DNA of 64,000 bases, from the NCBI GenBank assembly GCA_947252645.1, contig CAMXWF010000005.1, positions 62,001 through 126,000 on the forward strand, in the 5' to 3' direction. The position numbers and the translations under genes were made by a program. The notes under the pieces are model-generated. The model ran no database searches and was not told the origin of the DNA. It saw only the letters and a list, made by a program, of their open reading frames with translations. Position 1 is the first letter of the stretch; each line of letters opens with the position of its first letter. Of this stretch, positions 35,292 through 43,454 are shown in pieces. Origin of the DNA: an uncultured Bacteroidia bacterium. GTDB lineage: Bacteria; Bacteroidota; Bacteroidia; Bacteroidales; CAJPTX01.

Positions 35292-36155
35292 CTAGCGGCC
35301 TGCACCCACTTGTAGCGACACCCCGATGCCCCACGGGACGGCGGCCGGCGCAAGCCCTATCCGCACGGTGGTGCTGCTAGACTTGCGCCTACTGCTGCTG
35401 CGCAAGGGCCTACAGCCTGCGCATGCGTCCACCACCATCGGGGCGAGCAGGTATCCCGTCACGGCCGACACTATCCCTATGCCTGCGCCGGCCAGCGTGT
35501 CGCCCAGCCAGTGGCGCTGGTGCAGCATGCGCAGCCGCGCCGTTGTGATGGCCGCATACCACCCAAGGGCAGAGAGGCACGGGTACGCCTCCCCGTATTC
35601 CAATTGCAGCATGGCCGCACCCAGGAATGCCGTGGCCGAGTGGCCCGAAGGGAAGCTATTCCAGCTCGACCCATCGGGGCGGCGCGAGAGACCGCAGGCC
35701 TTGAGGCTCAAGACTACTATTGCCGTCATCCCCACCGACACAATGCTGGCCGTGAGCCGTTCTGGCCACTGCGTGTGCCCGCGTACATCGAGTGCCGAAA
35801 GCCCCACGTAGGCCGCGGCCGGTAGGTATTGGAGCCAGTCGTCCACGCCCCGCCAGCGCGCCTTCTCGGGGGGGTAGAGTTCCTGGTGCTGCTCGTTGGC
35901 CTGCGTCAGCCCCAGCTCAGGGATGCACAGTGTCCCGCTGGCCAGGAGCAGAAACGACCCGCCCACCATGCCCCACAGTGGGCGTGAAGGGGGCGGCGCA
36001 GCTCGATAGCTGAGCTGCGCGGGGTAGCGGAGTTGGCCGAAGGCCATAGACCCCTGGCTGCCCCAGACTACCAGCACCGCCAGCGCGCCCACGAGCCCGC
36101 CGACTATATGGGCATAATGGCCTCTTGGCCCCTGCGCGTGACTGCTTCCTTGCAC
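35292..36155 (-). CDS. PAP2-family phosphatase (membrane)
   Basis: 287 residues with ~5-6 membrane helices. The PAP2 active-site motifs are in order: GLSRRPDG (motif 1 region), SFPSGHSATAFLG with the catalytic His, and TTARLRMLHQRHWLGD with the nucleophilic His and Asp. It removes phosphate from a lipid such as undecaprenyl diphosphate, phosphatidate or a lipid A phosphate. The second gene after pssA with a 33-bp gap, so a phospholipid or lipid-carrier role is plausible. Confidence 0.85.
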   Translation of the reverse strand: MQGSSHAQGPRGHYAHIVGGLVGALAVLVVWGSQGSMAFGQLRYPAQLSYRAAPPPSRPLWGMVGGSFLLLASGTLCIPELGLTQANEQHQELYPPEKARWRGVDDWLQYLPAAAYVGLSALDVRGHTQWPERLTASIVSVGMTAIVVLSLKACGLSRRPDGSSWNSFPSGHSATAFLGAAMLQLEYGEAYPCLSALGWYAAITTARLRMLHQRHWLGDTLAGAGIGIVSAVTGYLLAPMVVDACAGCRPLRSSSRRKSSSTTVRIGLAPAAVPWGIGVSLQVGAGR

Positions 36156-36188
36156 TTTGGAATTGCGTCCTTGCCCTCGCCCGTCGAG

Positions 36189-36971
36189 CTACTGGCCTTC
36201 GGCCTCGCTGCGCACGATGAGCCGCCGCGCAAAGAGCGAAACGACGATGTAGAGCGGGGTGACAAACAGTAGCCCCGCCGGGCCAAAGAAGGCCACGCCA
36301 GCTATACCCCCCATAACCACCAGCCCTATCGGCAGGGCCTCCAGCAGACGCTGGGGCCGCATCTTCAAGGAGAGCATCGGCACGGGCAGCAGCAGCGCAA
36401 CGGCCAGCAGCACGGCCCAGGTGTTCAGCCCGTAGCTGCAGCTAATGGCGGGCAGCAGGGCCTGCGCACAGGGGCCGGAGCACGGGATGAAGGTGAGCCC
36501 ACACACGAAGAGGGCCGCCGACGGGGTGGGCAGCCCACGGAAGGTGTGCTGCTGGCGCGTGTCGATGTTGAACTTGGCCAGCCGATAGCCGGCGGCCAAC
36601 GTGTAGACCACAGGCAGCAGCAGCAGTACGCGCGCGCCGCCCGAGAGCTCGGGCCAGCTTGCGCCCCCCAGCGTGAGAGCGCCCAGCGCAATGAGCATGG
36701 CGGCCGGTGCCAGCCCAAAGGAGATGAGATCCGACAGGGAATCGAGCTCCATGCCTAGCCGCGAGCTGACCCCCAAGGCCCGCGCCACCAAGCCATCGAG
36801 CACGTCGAACAACGAGGCCAGCAGCACCAGCCATGGCGCCCAGTGCAGGTAGGGCATGTAGATGGGCTGGCATGCCGCGCCCAGCGCTACGATCGTTGAC
36901 AGAATGCCGCATAGCATATTGAGCAGCGTCAAGCTATTGGGTATTACCCCCAGCAGGTCTCTTCGTGCCAT
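36189..36971 (-). CDS. pssA: CDP-diacylglycerol--serine O-phosphatidyltransferase
   Basis: 260 residues from ATG 36971 (MARRDLLGVIPNSLTLLNML). CDP-alcohol phosphatidyltransferase motif DGLVARALGVSSRLGMELDSLSD, seen as DGxxAR...G...D...D, lies near residues 58-82; the rest is membrane helices. Makes phosphatidylserine, the precursor of phosphatidylethanolamine. First gene of pssA-PAP2. Confidence 0.93.
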   Translation of the reverse strand: MARRDLLGVIPNSLTLLNMLCGILSTIVALGAACQPIYMPYLHWAPWLVLLASLFDVLDGLVARALGVSSRLGMELDSLSDLISFGLAPAAMLIALGALTLGGASWPELSGGARVLLLLPVVYTLAAGYRLAKFNIDTRQQHTFRGLPTPSAALFVCGLTFIPCSGPCAQALLPAISCSYGLNTWAVLLAVALLLPVPMLSLKMRPQRLLEALPIGLVVMGGIAGVAFFGPAGLLFVTPLYIVVSLFARRLIVRSEAEGQ

Positions 36972-36994
36972 TGTACTTCCCCTTCTATTGCCCA

Positions 36995-37002
36995 CAAAGG
37001 TA
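36995..37002 (-). promoter_or_regulatory. pssA: -7 box for pssA
   Basis: The minus strand reads TACCTTTG, a perfect match to TAnnTTTG, 23 bp before the pssA ATG at 36971. It supports this start over the upstream ATG at 36995, which would overlap the box. Confidence 0.6.
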
Positions 37003-37645
37003 GTAACTTCGCCTACCTTTATGATTGCAATCGTATTTCAATCTGGCGCTAGCGCCCACTCCGCCTGGACGAGCTGGCCTAGGTTGTGCGCCTCGTGCAT
37101 ACTGTCTCGCCGGGCCCTTGGCTCCTTTCGCCCGCGTGTGCTTGCCCGAGTCCAAGTGGCGTTGCACGCCGTACCATCTCCGTACCAACTCCGCTCATAC
37201 ACGCTCTGCAAGCGGAGTTGGTACGGTTATAGTACGCAGTACACCAATAGTCTATAGATACTTACCTAGAGTAAAAACTGGGGCAAAAGGATCCACTATG
37301 CGAACCCCTAGCGAACGATTGACTTTTGCGTGGACTTGCATTTATCTAACGCAATTAATTGATTTTCGGCTTGATGGTGCAGCAAACCCTCCAGATGGGT
37401 TGCTGTCAGCATGGGCCAATGCGCGCCGTAGCCCCAATTCCTCGCCCTGCCATTAGGGGTACGATGGAACGGGCGCGCATGTGGAGGCATCCATTGTTAA
37501 ATTTCTATGTAGGATGCCGTGGATCATGGATGGTTTTTCTAAATTGCGGGCTAAGTTCGGGTGCAATGCTCTTGGTCTTGCATATGGAGTGGTGTGGCGC
37601 ATAGGGGTAGTCAAGTCACTGTAGGCGTTGTAGTTGTTGACCATA
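37003..37645. other. Long divergent intergenic region with repeat element
   Basis: 643 bp between divergent pssA and the PP2C sensor. No supportable gene. It holds one copy of a shared element (37167-37322) with a 16-bp perfect hairpin; the remainder (37323-37645) is AT-richer than its neighbours and shows no clear structure apart from a TATGCG/TAATGCG string before the sensor start. Confidence 0.6.
37167..37322. repeat. Dispersed intergenic element, copy A (16-bp hairpin)
   Basis: Shares with 60919-61074 an identical 17-mer, CTCCGTACCAACTCCGC (37178-37194), and an identical CACTATGCGA (37294-37303) spaced exactly the same (116 bp) in both copies; by hand alignment the 126-bp core is ~62 % identical with no net gap. 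This copy forms a perfect 16-bp stem, CCGTACCAACTCCGCT (37180-37195) with AGCGGAGTTGGTACGG (37211-37226). Could be a small mobile element, a regulatory RNA or a binding site. Confidence 0.7.
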
Positions 37646-40600
37646 ATGCGTGCTTTGCGTAGGTGGTGGGCTTGCCGGGCGAGGTTCATTTTGCTCCCGC
37701 TCCTTGTGCTTGTGGTGGGGGAGGTGCAAGCGCAAGAGTTGCCCCGCGGCTACCCACTTTCGCGCTATTTCTCCCCGGCCGCCTACCAGGCGGGCGACCA
37801 GAATTGGGCGGTGGCGCAGGATCATCGGGGGCTGATCTACGTGGGCAACGACGGGAGCGGCCTGCTGGAGTACGATGGGGCGCGCTTCGTACAGGTGTCG
37901 CTAAGTGACAGGCTGGTGCGCAGTCTGGCAGTGGGGCCCGATGGAATCGTCTACGTAGGGCTTACGCATGACTTTGGGCGTGTGGTGCCAGATGCCAAGG
38001 GACAGCTACAGTTTGAGTCACTGCTGCCCACGGTGGAGGGCACCGTGCCAAAATTCCCCACGGTGTTCCGCGTTTTCTCCGTGGGGCAAGAGGTGGTTTT
38101 TTGCGCGCTGACCGCTATTTTCAGCTACAGTCCTCGTCGCGGCACTACCCGGGTGGTGGTGCCCGATGTGCGGGCACAGTTCTTTGTGCACCAGGTGGGC
38201 AATAAGCTCCTTGGCTGGACAGCCGACAACCAGCCCTTCATCTACCAGCACGACACGGTGCGCCTGTTGTCGCTGCATGCGACCCCAGGATCTTCGTTTC
38301 TGCGGCAGACCTACAACCATCTCTATGGGGTCGTACCGGCAGGCCAGGGGCGCCTCCTGCTGGCGTTCCATCCCGTGGGCCTGTGCTACTATGACACGCT
38401 CCACGAGACGATTTCGCGCGTGGGGGCGGCCTTCGCGCCCTCGCTGCAGGCACTGGTCGACTCGGGTGCTCTGGTCTACGCCCTGCGGGCTTTCCGCAAC
38501 GGGCGCATAGGAGCCGCAGTGCTTTTCTCCGACTCGGTGGGCTATGTGGAGTTTGACCCCGATGGCACCCACGAGGTGCTCTACGGCCGGCTGAGCGGCC
38601 TGCAACGCTCTGGGGTGACGGATTTTTGCGAGAGCTCCGATGGGGGTCTCTGGCTGATGCATCAGCTGGGCTTCACGTGCATGGAGATGTCGAGCCCGCT
38701 GCGTCGCTTTGGGGCGGAGATTGGCATCTTGTTCCATCCCTACGCGCTGGCCGAGCTCGCTGGCCAGCTCTATCTGGGCACCAATCAGGGCTTGCAGCGG
38801 GTCTGCCAGTGCGGGGGCGTAACGCAGGTGACGACCCTGACCGGTGCGGATGATAGGATTTGGCAGCTTGTGCCCTACACGGATCCCTTCACTGGGCGTA
38901 GGCTACTGCTGGCCCGTGGCATGAAGTATTGCTATGAGGTAGAGGGTTCTCGGGTGCGTCCGTTTGTCTTCGCGCAGCTAGGTCCCGATGGTCGCTACCG
39001 CGCGGTGCAGAATGTAGGCACCTATCTGCCGGGCTTTACCTTGCATCCCTTGCGCCACGATTCCACGCGGGTGTATGTGGGCACGAACCATTGGTTGCTG
39101 CGTCTTCGCCGTTTGCGCGAGGGCTGGTGGGTGCGTGAGGATGTGGTGTTTAGCCAGCAGCCCATGGACGATGTGCGGGTCATAGCTGAGGGGCTCGACT
39201 CCACGCTCTACGTCACCACCTACGCCTCTGGATGCTATGCGCTCCGTGGGGCCTATGGAGACTCGTGCCGAGTGGAGGCGCTTGGGCCCCGGGCGGCGGT
39301 GGACCTCAAGCAGGCCCAGGTGTGCGCCGAGAATGGGGAGGTGTACTTCCAGACGGTCGCGGGCCTTTTTGTCTACGATTCTTCGCGCGACACCGTCATC
39401 CCCGCCCCGCTCCCGCTGGCGCCGGGCGGAGGCGTGAACATGATGCAGATCGGGCCCAACCGCCTACTGGCGCAGCGCTACTCCCAGGAAACGGGGTCTT
39501 TCTGGATGGAGTACTATCGCGATCTGCACGACACTGCGGGGGCCGTGGTCCGTATGCCCTTCCGCCACCTCCGCGGCGAGTGCCAAGGTGCCCTGCGCAC
39601 CCAGGACGGCTTGTTCTATCTGGGCTACTCCCAGGCAGTCTATTGCTACGACCCGCACGCTGCGCCCATCCCCGATTTCCCTTTCCGTGCTTTCGTACGC
39701 AGCGTGCACGACCTGCGGGCCGACACGCTGCTCTTCGGGGGCACGTATAGCGTGCGTGACTCTACGGGTGCGCCCCATGTGGTGCTCGAGCAGCCCAAGA
39801 CCATGCGCCTGAAATTGCCCTATAGGTGTAATAGCCTGCGCTTCGCGCTGGGGAGCAATAGCTATGTCGGGGCGCCAATCCAGTACCAGTTTTTGCTCAC
39901 GGGCAACGACGATGCTTGGTCGGGGTGGACGAGCTTGCCGGAGGTGGTCTACACGAATGTGTCGATCGGCGCCCACACGCTGCGCGTACGGGCCCGCGAT
40001 GCGTATGGGCGCCTGAGCAGCGAGGCCCTCTACAGCTTCACTATCCGGCCGCCCTACTACCTAGCCTGGTATGCCATTTTGCTCTACGGGCTGCTATTGC
40101 TCTCGTCTGCCACCTTGGTGATGTATTTGCGGAATCAACGTTTCCGTCGGGCACGCCGTAGGCTCGAGGCCATGGTGGCTGCCAGAACGGAAGAGGTGGA
40201 GCAGCAGAAAAAACGCATAGAGGAGCAAAATGTGCAGATCATGGACAGCATCGCCTACGCCGCCACCATGCAGCAGGCCGTGTTGCCCTCCCTGGCCACC
40301 GTACGGGGGCTTTTCCCCGATAGCTTTGTGCTCTACCTTCCCCGCGACACGGTGAGCGGCGATTTCTACTGGGTGGGTCAGCATGGAGCCCGAATCTACT
40401 GTTGCATAGCTGATTGCACGGGCCACGGGGTGCCCGCGGGCTTCATGAGCATGATGGCCATGACCATGCTCCAGCAGGTGTGTAGCGATATGCCGCAGGC
40501 AGCACCGGGCGAGCTACTAGGGGCCATTCGGAGTAAGATCATCCAAGCCCTCCACCAGAGTCTGGAGCTCTCGAGCATCCAGGATGGCTTTGACTGCGCG

Positions 40601-41023
40601 CTCTTCACGCTTGAGCCCGATAGGGCGCAGGTATGCTATGCGGGGGCCTCTATGCCCCTAATACAGGTGCATGCTGGTGAGCTGACAGTCCATAAGCCCG
40701 ATAGGATGCCCGTGGGCATGCACGTATGGGTCGATAGGCCTTTTAACACGTGTGTTTTTACCCTCTCCGAGGGCGACATGCTCTATGCCTGTAGCGATGG
40801 CTATGTAGACCAGTTCGGGGGTTCATCTGGCCGGCGCTATACCTCCGCTCGACTCAACGAGCTGCTCTGCGCGGTGAGCGAGCTACCGCTCCCGGAGCAG
40901 ATGGCCCAGATCCGAAGGGCCCACTATAGCTGGCGCGGGGCGCATGGGCAAGTGGACGATATTCTGGTTTTTGGGTTCCGCTACCACGCTGGGGAGGCCA
41001 AGGCCTCCCAGCCCGTTGGGTAG
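37646..41023 (+). CDS. Two-component-type beta-propeller sensor with PP2C (SpoIIE) phosphatase domain
   Basis: 1125 residues from ATG 37646; signal MRALRRWWACRARFILLPLLVLVVGEVQAQ. The large extracytoplasmic part (~35-700) has propeller-type repeats (GLIYVGNDGSGLLEYDG, GIVYVGLTHDFGRV, GGLWLMHQLG), then a Y_Y_Y domain (~710-790: YQFLLTGNDDAWSGWTS, HTLRVRARDAYG), one membrane helix (~798-825) and a coiled coil. The output is a SpoIIE-type Ser/Thr phosphatase: DTVSGDFYWVG, ADCTGHGVPAGFMSMM, YACSDGYVDQFGG, giving the metal-binding Asp residues. Unlike most propeller sensors it has no histidine kinase. Could be the SiaA-like partner of the SiaB-like kinase at 28.2 kb. Confidence 0.9.
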   Translation: MRALRRWWACRARFILLPLLVLVVGEVQAQELPRGYPLSRYFSPAAYQAGDQNWAVAQDHRGLIYVGNDGSGLLEYDGARFVQVSLSDRLVRSLAVGPDGIVYVGLTHDFGRVVPDAKGQLQFESLLPTVEGTVPKFPTVFRVFSVGQEVVFCALTAIFSYSPRRGTTRVVVPDVRAQFFVHQVGNKLLGWTADNQPFIYQHDTVRLLSLHATPGSSFLRQTYNHLYGVVPAGQGRLLLAFHPVGLCYYDTLHETISRVGAAFAPSLQALVDSGALVYALRAFRNGRIGAAVLFSDSVGYVEFDPDGTHEVLYGRLSGLQRSGVTDFCESSDGGLWLMHQLGFTCMEMSSPLRRFGAEIGILFHPYALAELAGQLYLGTNQGLQRVCQCGGVTQVTTLTGADDRIWQLVPYTDPFTGRRLLLARGMKYCYEVEGSRVRPFVFAQLGPDGRYRAVQNVGTYLPGFTLHPLRHDSTRVYVGTNHWLLRLRRLREGWWVREDVVFSQQPMDDVRVIAEGLDSTLYVTTYASGCYALRGAYGDSCRVEALGPRAAVDLKQAQVCAENGEVYFQTVAGLFVYDSSRDTVIPAPLPLAPGGGVNMMQIGPNRLLAQRYSQETGSFWMEYYRDLHDTAGAVVRMPFRHLRGECQGALRTQDGLFYLGYSQAVYCYDPHAAPIPDFPFRAFVRSVHDLRADTLLFGGTYSVRDSTGAPHVVLEQPKTMRLKLPYRCNSLRFALGSNSYVGAPIQYQFLLTGNDDAWSGWTSLPEVVYTNVSIGAHTLRVRARDAYGRLSSEALYSFTIRPPYYLAWYAILLYGLLLLSSATLVMYLRNQRFRRARRRLEAMVAARTEEVEQQKKRIEEQNVQIMDSIAYAATMQQAVLPSLATVRGLFPDSFVLYLPRDTVSGDFYWVGQHGARIYCCIADCTGHGVPAGFMSMMAMTMLQQVCSDMPQAAPGELLGAIRSKIIQALHQSLELSSIQDGFDCALFTLEPDRAQVCYAGASMPLIQVHAGELTVHKPDRMPVGMHVWVDRPFNTCVFTLSEGDMLYACSDGYVDQFGGSSGRRYTSARLNELLCAVSELPLPEQMAQIRRAHYSWRGAHGQVDDILVFGFRYHAGEAKASQPVG

Positions 41024-41100
41024 CTCGTGGCCTGCCGGGATGACTTTTTGGCGCGGTGGCGCCGCGTAGAGGGGGCCTGGGTTATTCCGCGGCAATTGGC

Positions 41101-41108
41101 TATATTTG
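41101..41108 (+). promoter_or_regulatory. meaB: -7 box for meaB
   Basis: TATATTTG, a perfect match to TAnnTTTG, 32 bp before ATG 41141. It argues against the longer frame from 41027. Confidence 0.55.
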
Positions 41109-41140
41109 CGATGCTGAGGGTAAGCGATGGCCTTGGCAGC

Positions 41141-42265
41141 ATGCGTATGGAAAAACAGCTAGGAGACAACATGTTGCCCTTGGACGACCCCAATGGGGCG
41201 CTGACGGTCAAGGAAGGGGTTTCGAAGCCTAATATGATCAACGAGGCGGCCATGCAGCGGTTGCGCCATGCCCGTCGGCGACGGCTGACGCTGCGCGACT
41301 ACGTGGACGGCATCCTTTCGGGTAGCACGACCATCCTTAGCCAGGCCATTACGCTCTTGGAGAGCGTGTTACCGGCGCACCATGACTTGGCCCAGGCCGT
41401 CATAGCTGAGTGCCTGCCCCACGCGGGCAATTCCTTCCGCATAGGCATTACGGGCGTTCCCGGGGCGGGTAAGAGCACCATCATCGAGGAGCTGGGGGAG
41501 CTGATAACTGCGCAGGGGCGTCGGTTGGCGGTATTGGCCATAGACCCCAGCAGCGCCGTGAGTCGTGGGAGCATCCTGGGCGACAAGACCCGCATGGAGA
41601 AGTTGAGCATTAATCCCCGGGCCTTCATACGCCCCTCCCCGGCTGGTGATTCGCTCGGCGGGGTGGCGCGCAAGTCACGGGAGACCATCATCCTCTGTGA
41701 GGCCGCCGGCTACGACACTATCTTCATAGAGACCGTGGGGGTGGGGCAGAGCGAAACGGCCGTACATTCCATGGTCGATGTCTTCCTCCTGGTGCTCATC
41801 TCGGGGGCGGGCGATGAGCTGCAGGGCATCAAGCGCGGGATCATGGAGATGGCCGACATCCTAACAATCAACAAGGCCGATGGTCAGAACGTGGCCAGGG
41901 CCCAGATGGCCAAGGCGCAGTATCAGAGCGCCCTGCATCTCTTCCCGGCATCGGACTCCGGGTGGATTCCGCAGGCCACCACGTGCTCGGCCTACACCAA
42001 GGCGGGGCTTCCTGAGCTCTGGGGGCTGCTCACGGAATACCTGCACCTTGTGAAGTCCAATGGCTACTTTGCGCGCCACCGCAACCAGCAGTCGGAGTAC
42101 TGGATGATGGAGTCGATACACGATGAGCTGCGCCGCCGGTTCAACCAGAGCCCGGTCGTGACGGCCGAGCTGCCCGATCTCCGGGCGCGGGTGCTCCGCA
42201 ACGAGCTGACCCCCTTCGTGGCCGCGCAGCAAATCCTCGACAAATTCTTTGCGCAGCATGACTAG
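41141..42265 (+). CDS. meaB: Methylmalonyl-CoA mutase-associated GTPase MeaB
   Basis: 374 residues from ATG 41141 (ATG 41147 is two codons in). P-loop GTPase: GITGVPGAGKSTIIEELG (Walker A), LAIDPSSAVSRGSILGDKTRM, FIETVGVGQSE and LTINKADGQN (the NKxD base motif). MeaB loads and protects the B12 cofactor of methylmalonyl-CoA mutase. The family was once mislabelled ArgK, an arginine/ornithine transport kinase. Mutase genes are not in this window. The 3' end overlaps the next gene by 8 bp. Confidence 0.93.
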   Translation: MRMEKQLGDNMLPLDDPNGALTVKEGVSKPNMINEAAMQRLRHARRRRLTLRDYVDGILSGSTTILSQAITLLESVLPAHHDLAQAVIAECLPHAGNSFRIGITGVPGAGKSTIIEELGELITAQGRRLAVLAIDPSSAVSRGSILGDKTRMEKLSINPRAFIRPSPAGDSLGGVARKSRETIILCEAAGYDTIFIETVGVGQSETAVHSMVDVFLLVLISGAGDELQGIKRGIMEMADILTINKADGQNVARAQMAKAQYQSALHLFPASDSGWIPQATTCSAYTKAGLPELWGLLTEYLHLVKSNGYFARHRNQQSEYWMMESIHDELRRRFNQSPVVTAELPDLRARVLRNELTPFVAAQQILDKFFAQHD

Positions 42266-43454
42266 GGGCTATTGGTGCGTCTTTCTGTTTTTGTGCATCC
42301 TGGTGCTGAGCCTGCTGGTGGGGTGCAAGCCCAAGAAGATTTTGGTTCAGGGTACTTACCCTGGGGGGACAGGCTTGAAGCTCTACTTGGAGAGTGCCAT
42401 CCCCGCCTGTCTAGGAGTGGTGGACAGTGCCGTGGTGGCGGGCGATGGGAGCTTTACGTTTCATAGAGAGGATCTTCGCGGACTGCATATCCTGCGTGTG
42501 CCCCGGGTGGGGCAGTGGTTTGTATACCTCTCGGAAGTGCCTACTCGCTTGGTTTTTACGGAGGGGGATCCCGTGCAGATGAGTCCCTATGGCGACACCT
42601 TGAACTACCCAGTGCGCCAGAACCATGCCTACGTGTCGGAGCTAGGGCGCCAGCTGCACGCCATGAATGCGGAGTTCAAGGCCCGGGAGGTCGATGGCCG
42701 CTATATCTCCGTGGAGCAAGAGGCCTCGCTCGATGCCGCTTGGGCCCATTACGATTCCATTTTCTGTGGTCGTATCCATGCGCTCATCGAGGCCAACCTC
42801 CGCAATCCCGTGGGGCTCTATTTCCTCTACCAGTACGCCAGCTACTTCACCCCGGAGGAGCTGGAGACACTCCAGGCCGAGCTGTCCGCGGCGCCTGCGC
42901 GGCTAAAGCACGATGAGGCCTACCCGCTGGTGGAGGAGGTTTTTGCCAGCAATCGCTACATGCCCCTCGGGGCGAAGGCCCCCGAGCTGACCCTGCGGGC
43001 AGTGGATAGCGGCTACCTGGTGCTCAAGGCCTTGTTTGGTCGCAAGCCCTACGTGCTGGTGACGCTTTGGGCCTACGATGACCCCGTGTCCATGCAGGCC
43101 AATGATTCGCTCGCCGACTTGGTGTCGCGATATGGCGATAGGCTCGATGTCTACTCGGTGGAGGTGGCAGCCAGTGAGAATCCTCCCTGCCTCCAGGCTG
43201 CTGTCGATACCATCACCCAGCACCACTACCCGTGGCCAACTGGCGTGTGGGGGCTGACTCCCGGAGTCTCCAAGTTGCCCTACACGCTCTACAGTACGCC
43301 GGCCAACATGCTCTACGACCTCCATGGGCTGCTCACGGCTCGCAACATCTCCCTGCGCGCCCTGTCCGATTCCCTTGCGAAGGCAGCCACTGGCCGCGTA
43401 ACCCATGACGTGCGTAACCCAATAACTAAAAGAAATAGTAGTAACGATGAGTGA
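42258..43454 (+). CDS. Lipoprotein with DUF4369-like N-terminus and thioredoxin-like fold lacking CxxC
   Basis: 398 residues from ATG 42258, which lies inside the end of meaB; lipoprotein signal CVFLFLCILVLSLLVGC (Cys23). The N-terminal ~110 residues (VQGTYPGGTGLKLYLES...VVDSAVVAGDGSFTF) look like DUF4369. A C-terminal stretch (APELTLRAVDSG; KPYVLVTLWAYDDPVSMQANDSLADL) has the pattern of TlpA-type thioredoxin domains, but the CxxC is absent (YDDPVS there), so disulfide exchange is unlikely. Overlaps pepD by 8 bp at its end. Confidence 0.65.
   Translation: MTRGYWCVFLFLCILVLSLLVGCKPKKILVQGTYPGGTGLKLYLESAIPACLGVVDSAVVAGDGSFTFHREDLRGLHILRVPRVGQWFVYLSEVPTRLVFTEGDPVQMSPYGDTLNYPVRQNHAYVSELGRQLHAMNAEFKAREVDGRYISVEQEASLDAAWAHYDSIFCGRIHALIEANLRNPVGLYFLYQYASYFTPEELETLQAELSAAPARLKHDEAYPLVEEVFASNRYMPLGAKAPELTLRAVDSGYLVLKALFGRKPYVLVTLWAYDDPVSMQANDSLADLVSRYGDRLDVYSVEVAASENPPCLQAAVDTITQHHYPWPTGVWGLTPGVSKLPYTLYSTPANMLYDLHGLLTARNISLRALSDSLAKAATGRVTHDVRNPITKRNSSNDE

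Noticed and set aside
37267..37604. Short open frames in the 37.0-37.6 kb gap as genes
   Set aside because: None has a promoter, signal or family match, and they overlap each other in different frames.
41141..42265. ArgK arginine/ornithine transport kinase
   Set aside because: This is an old mislabel; the motifs are those of the MeaB GTPase.
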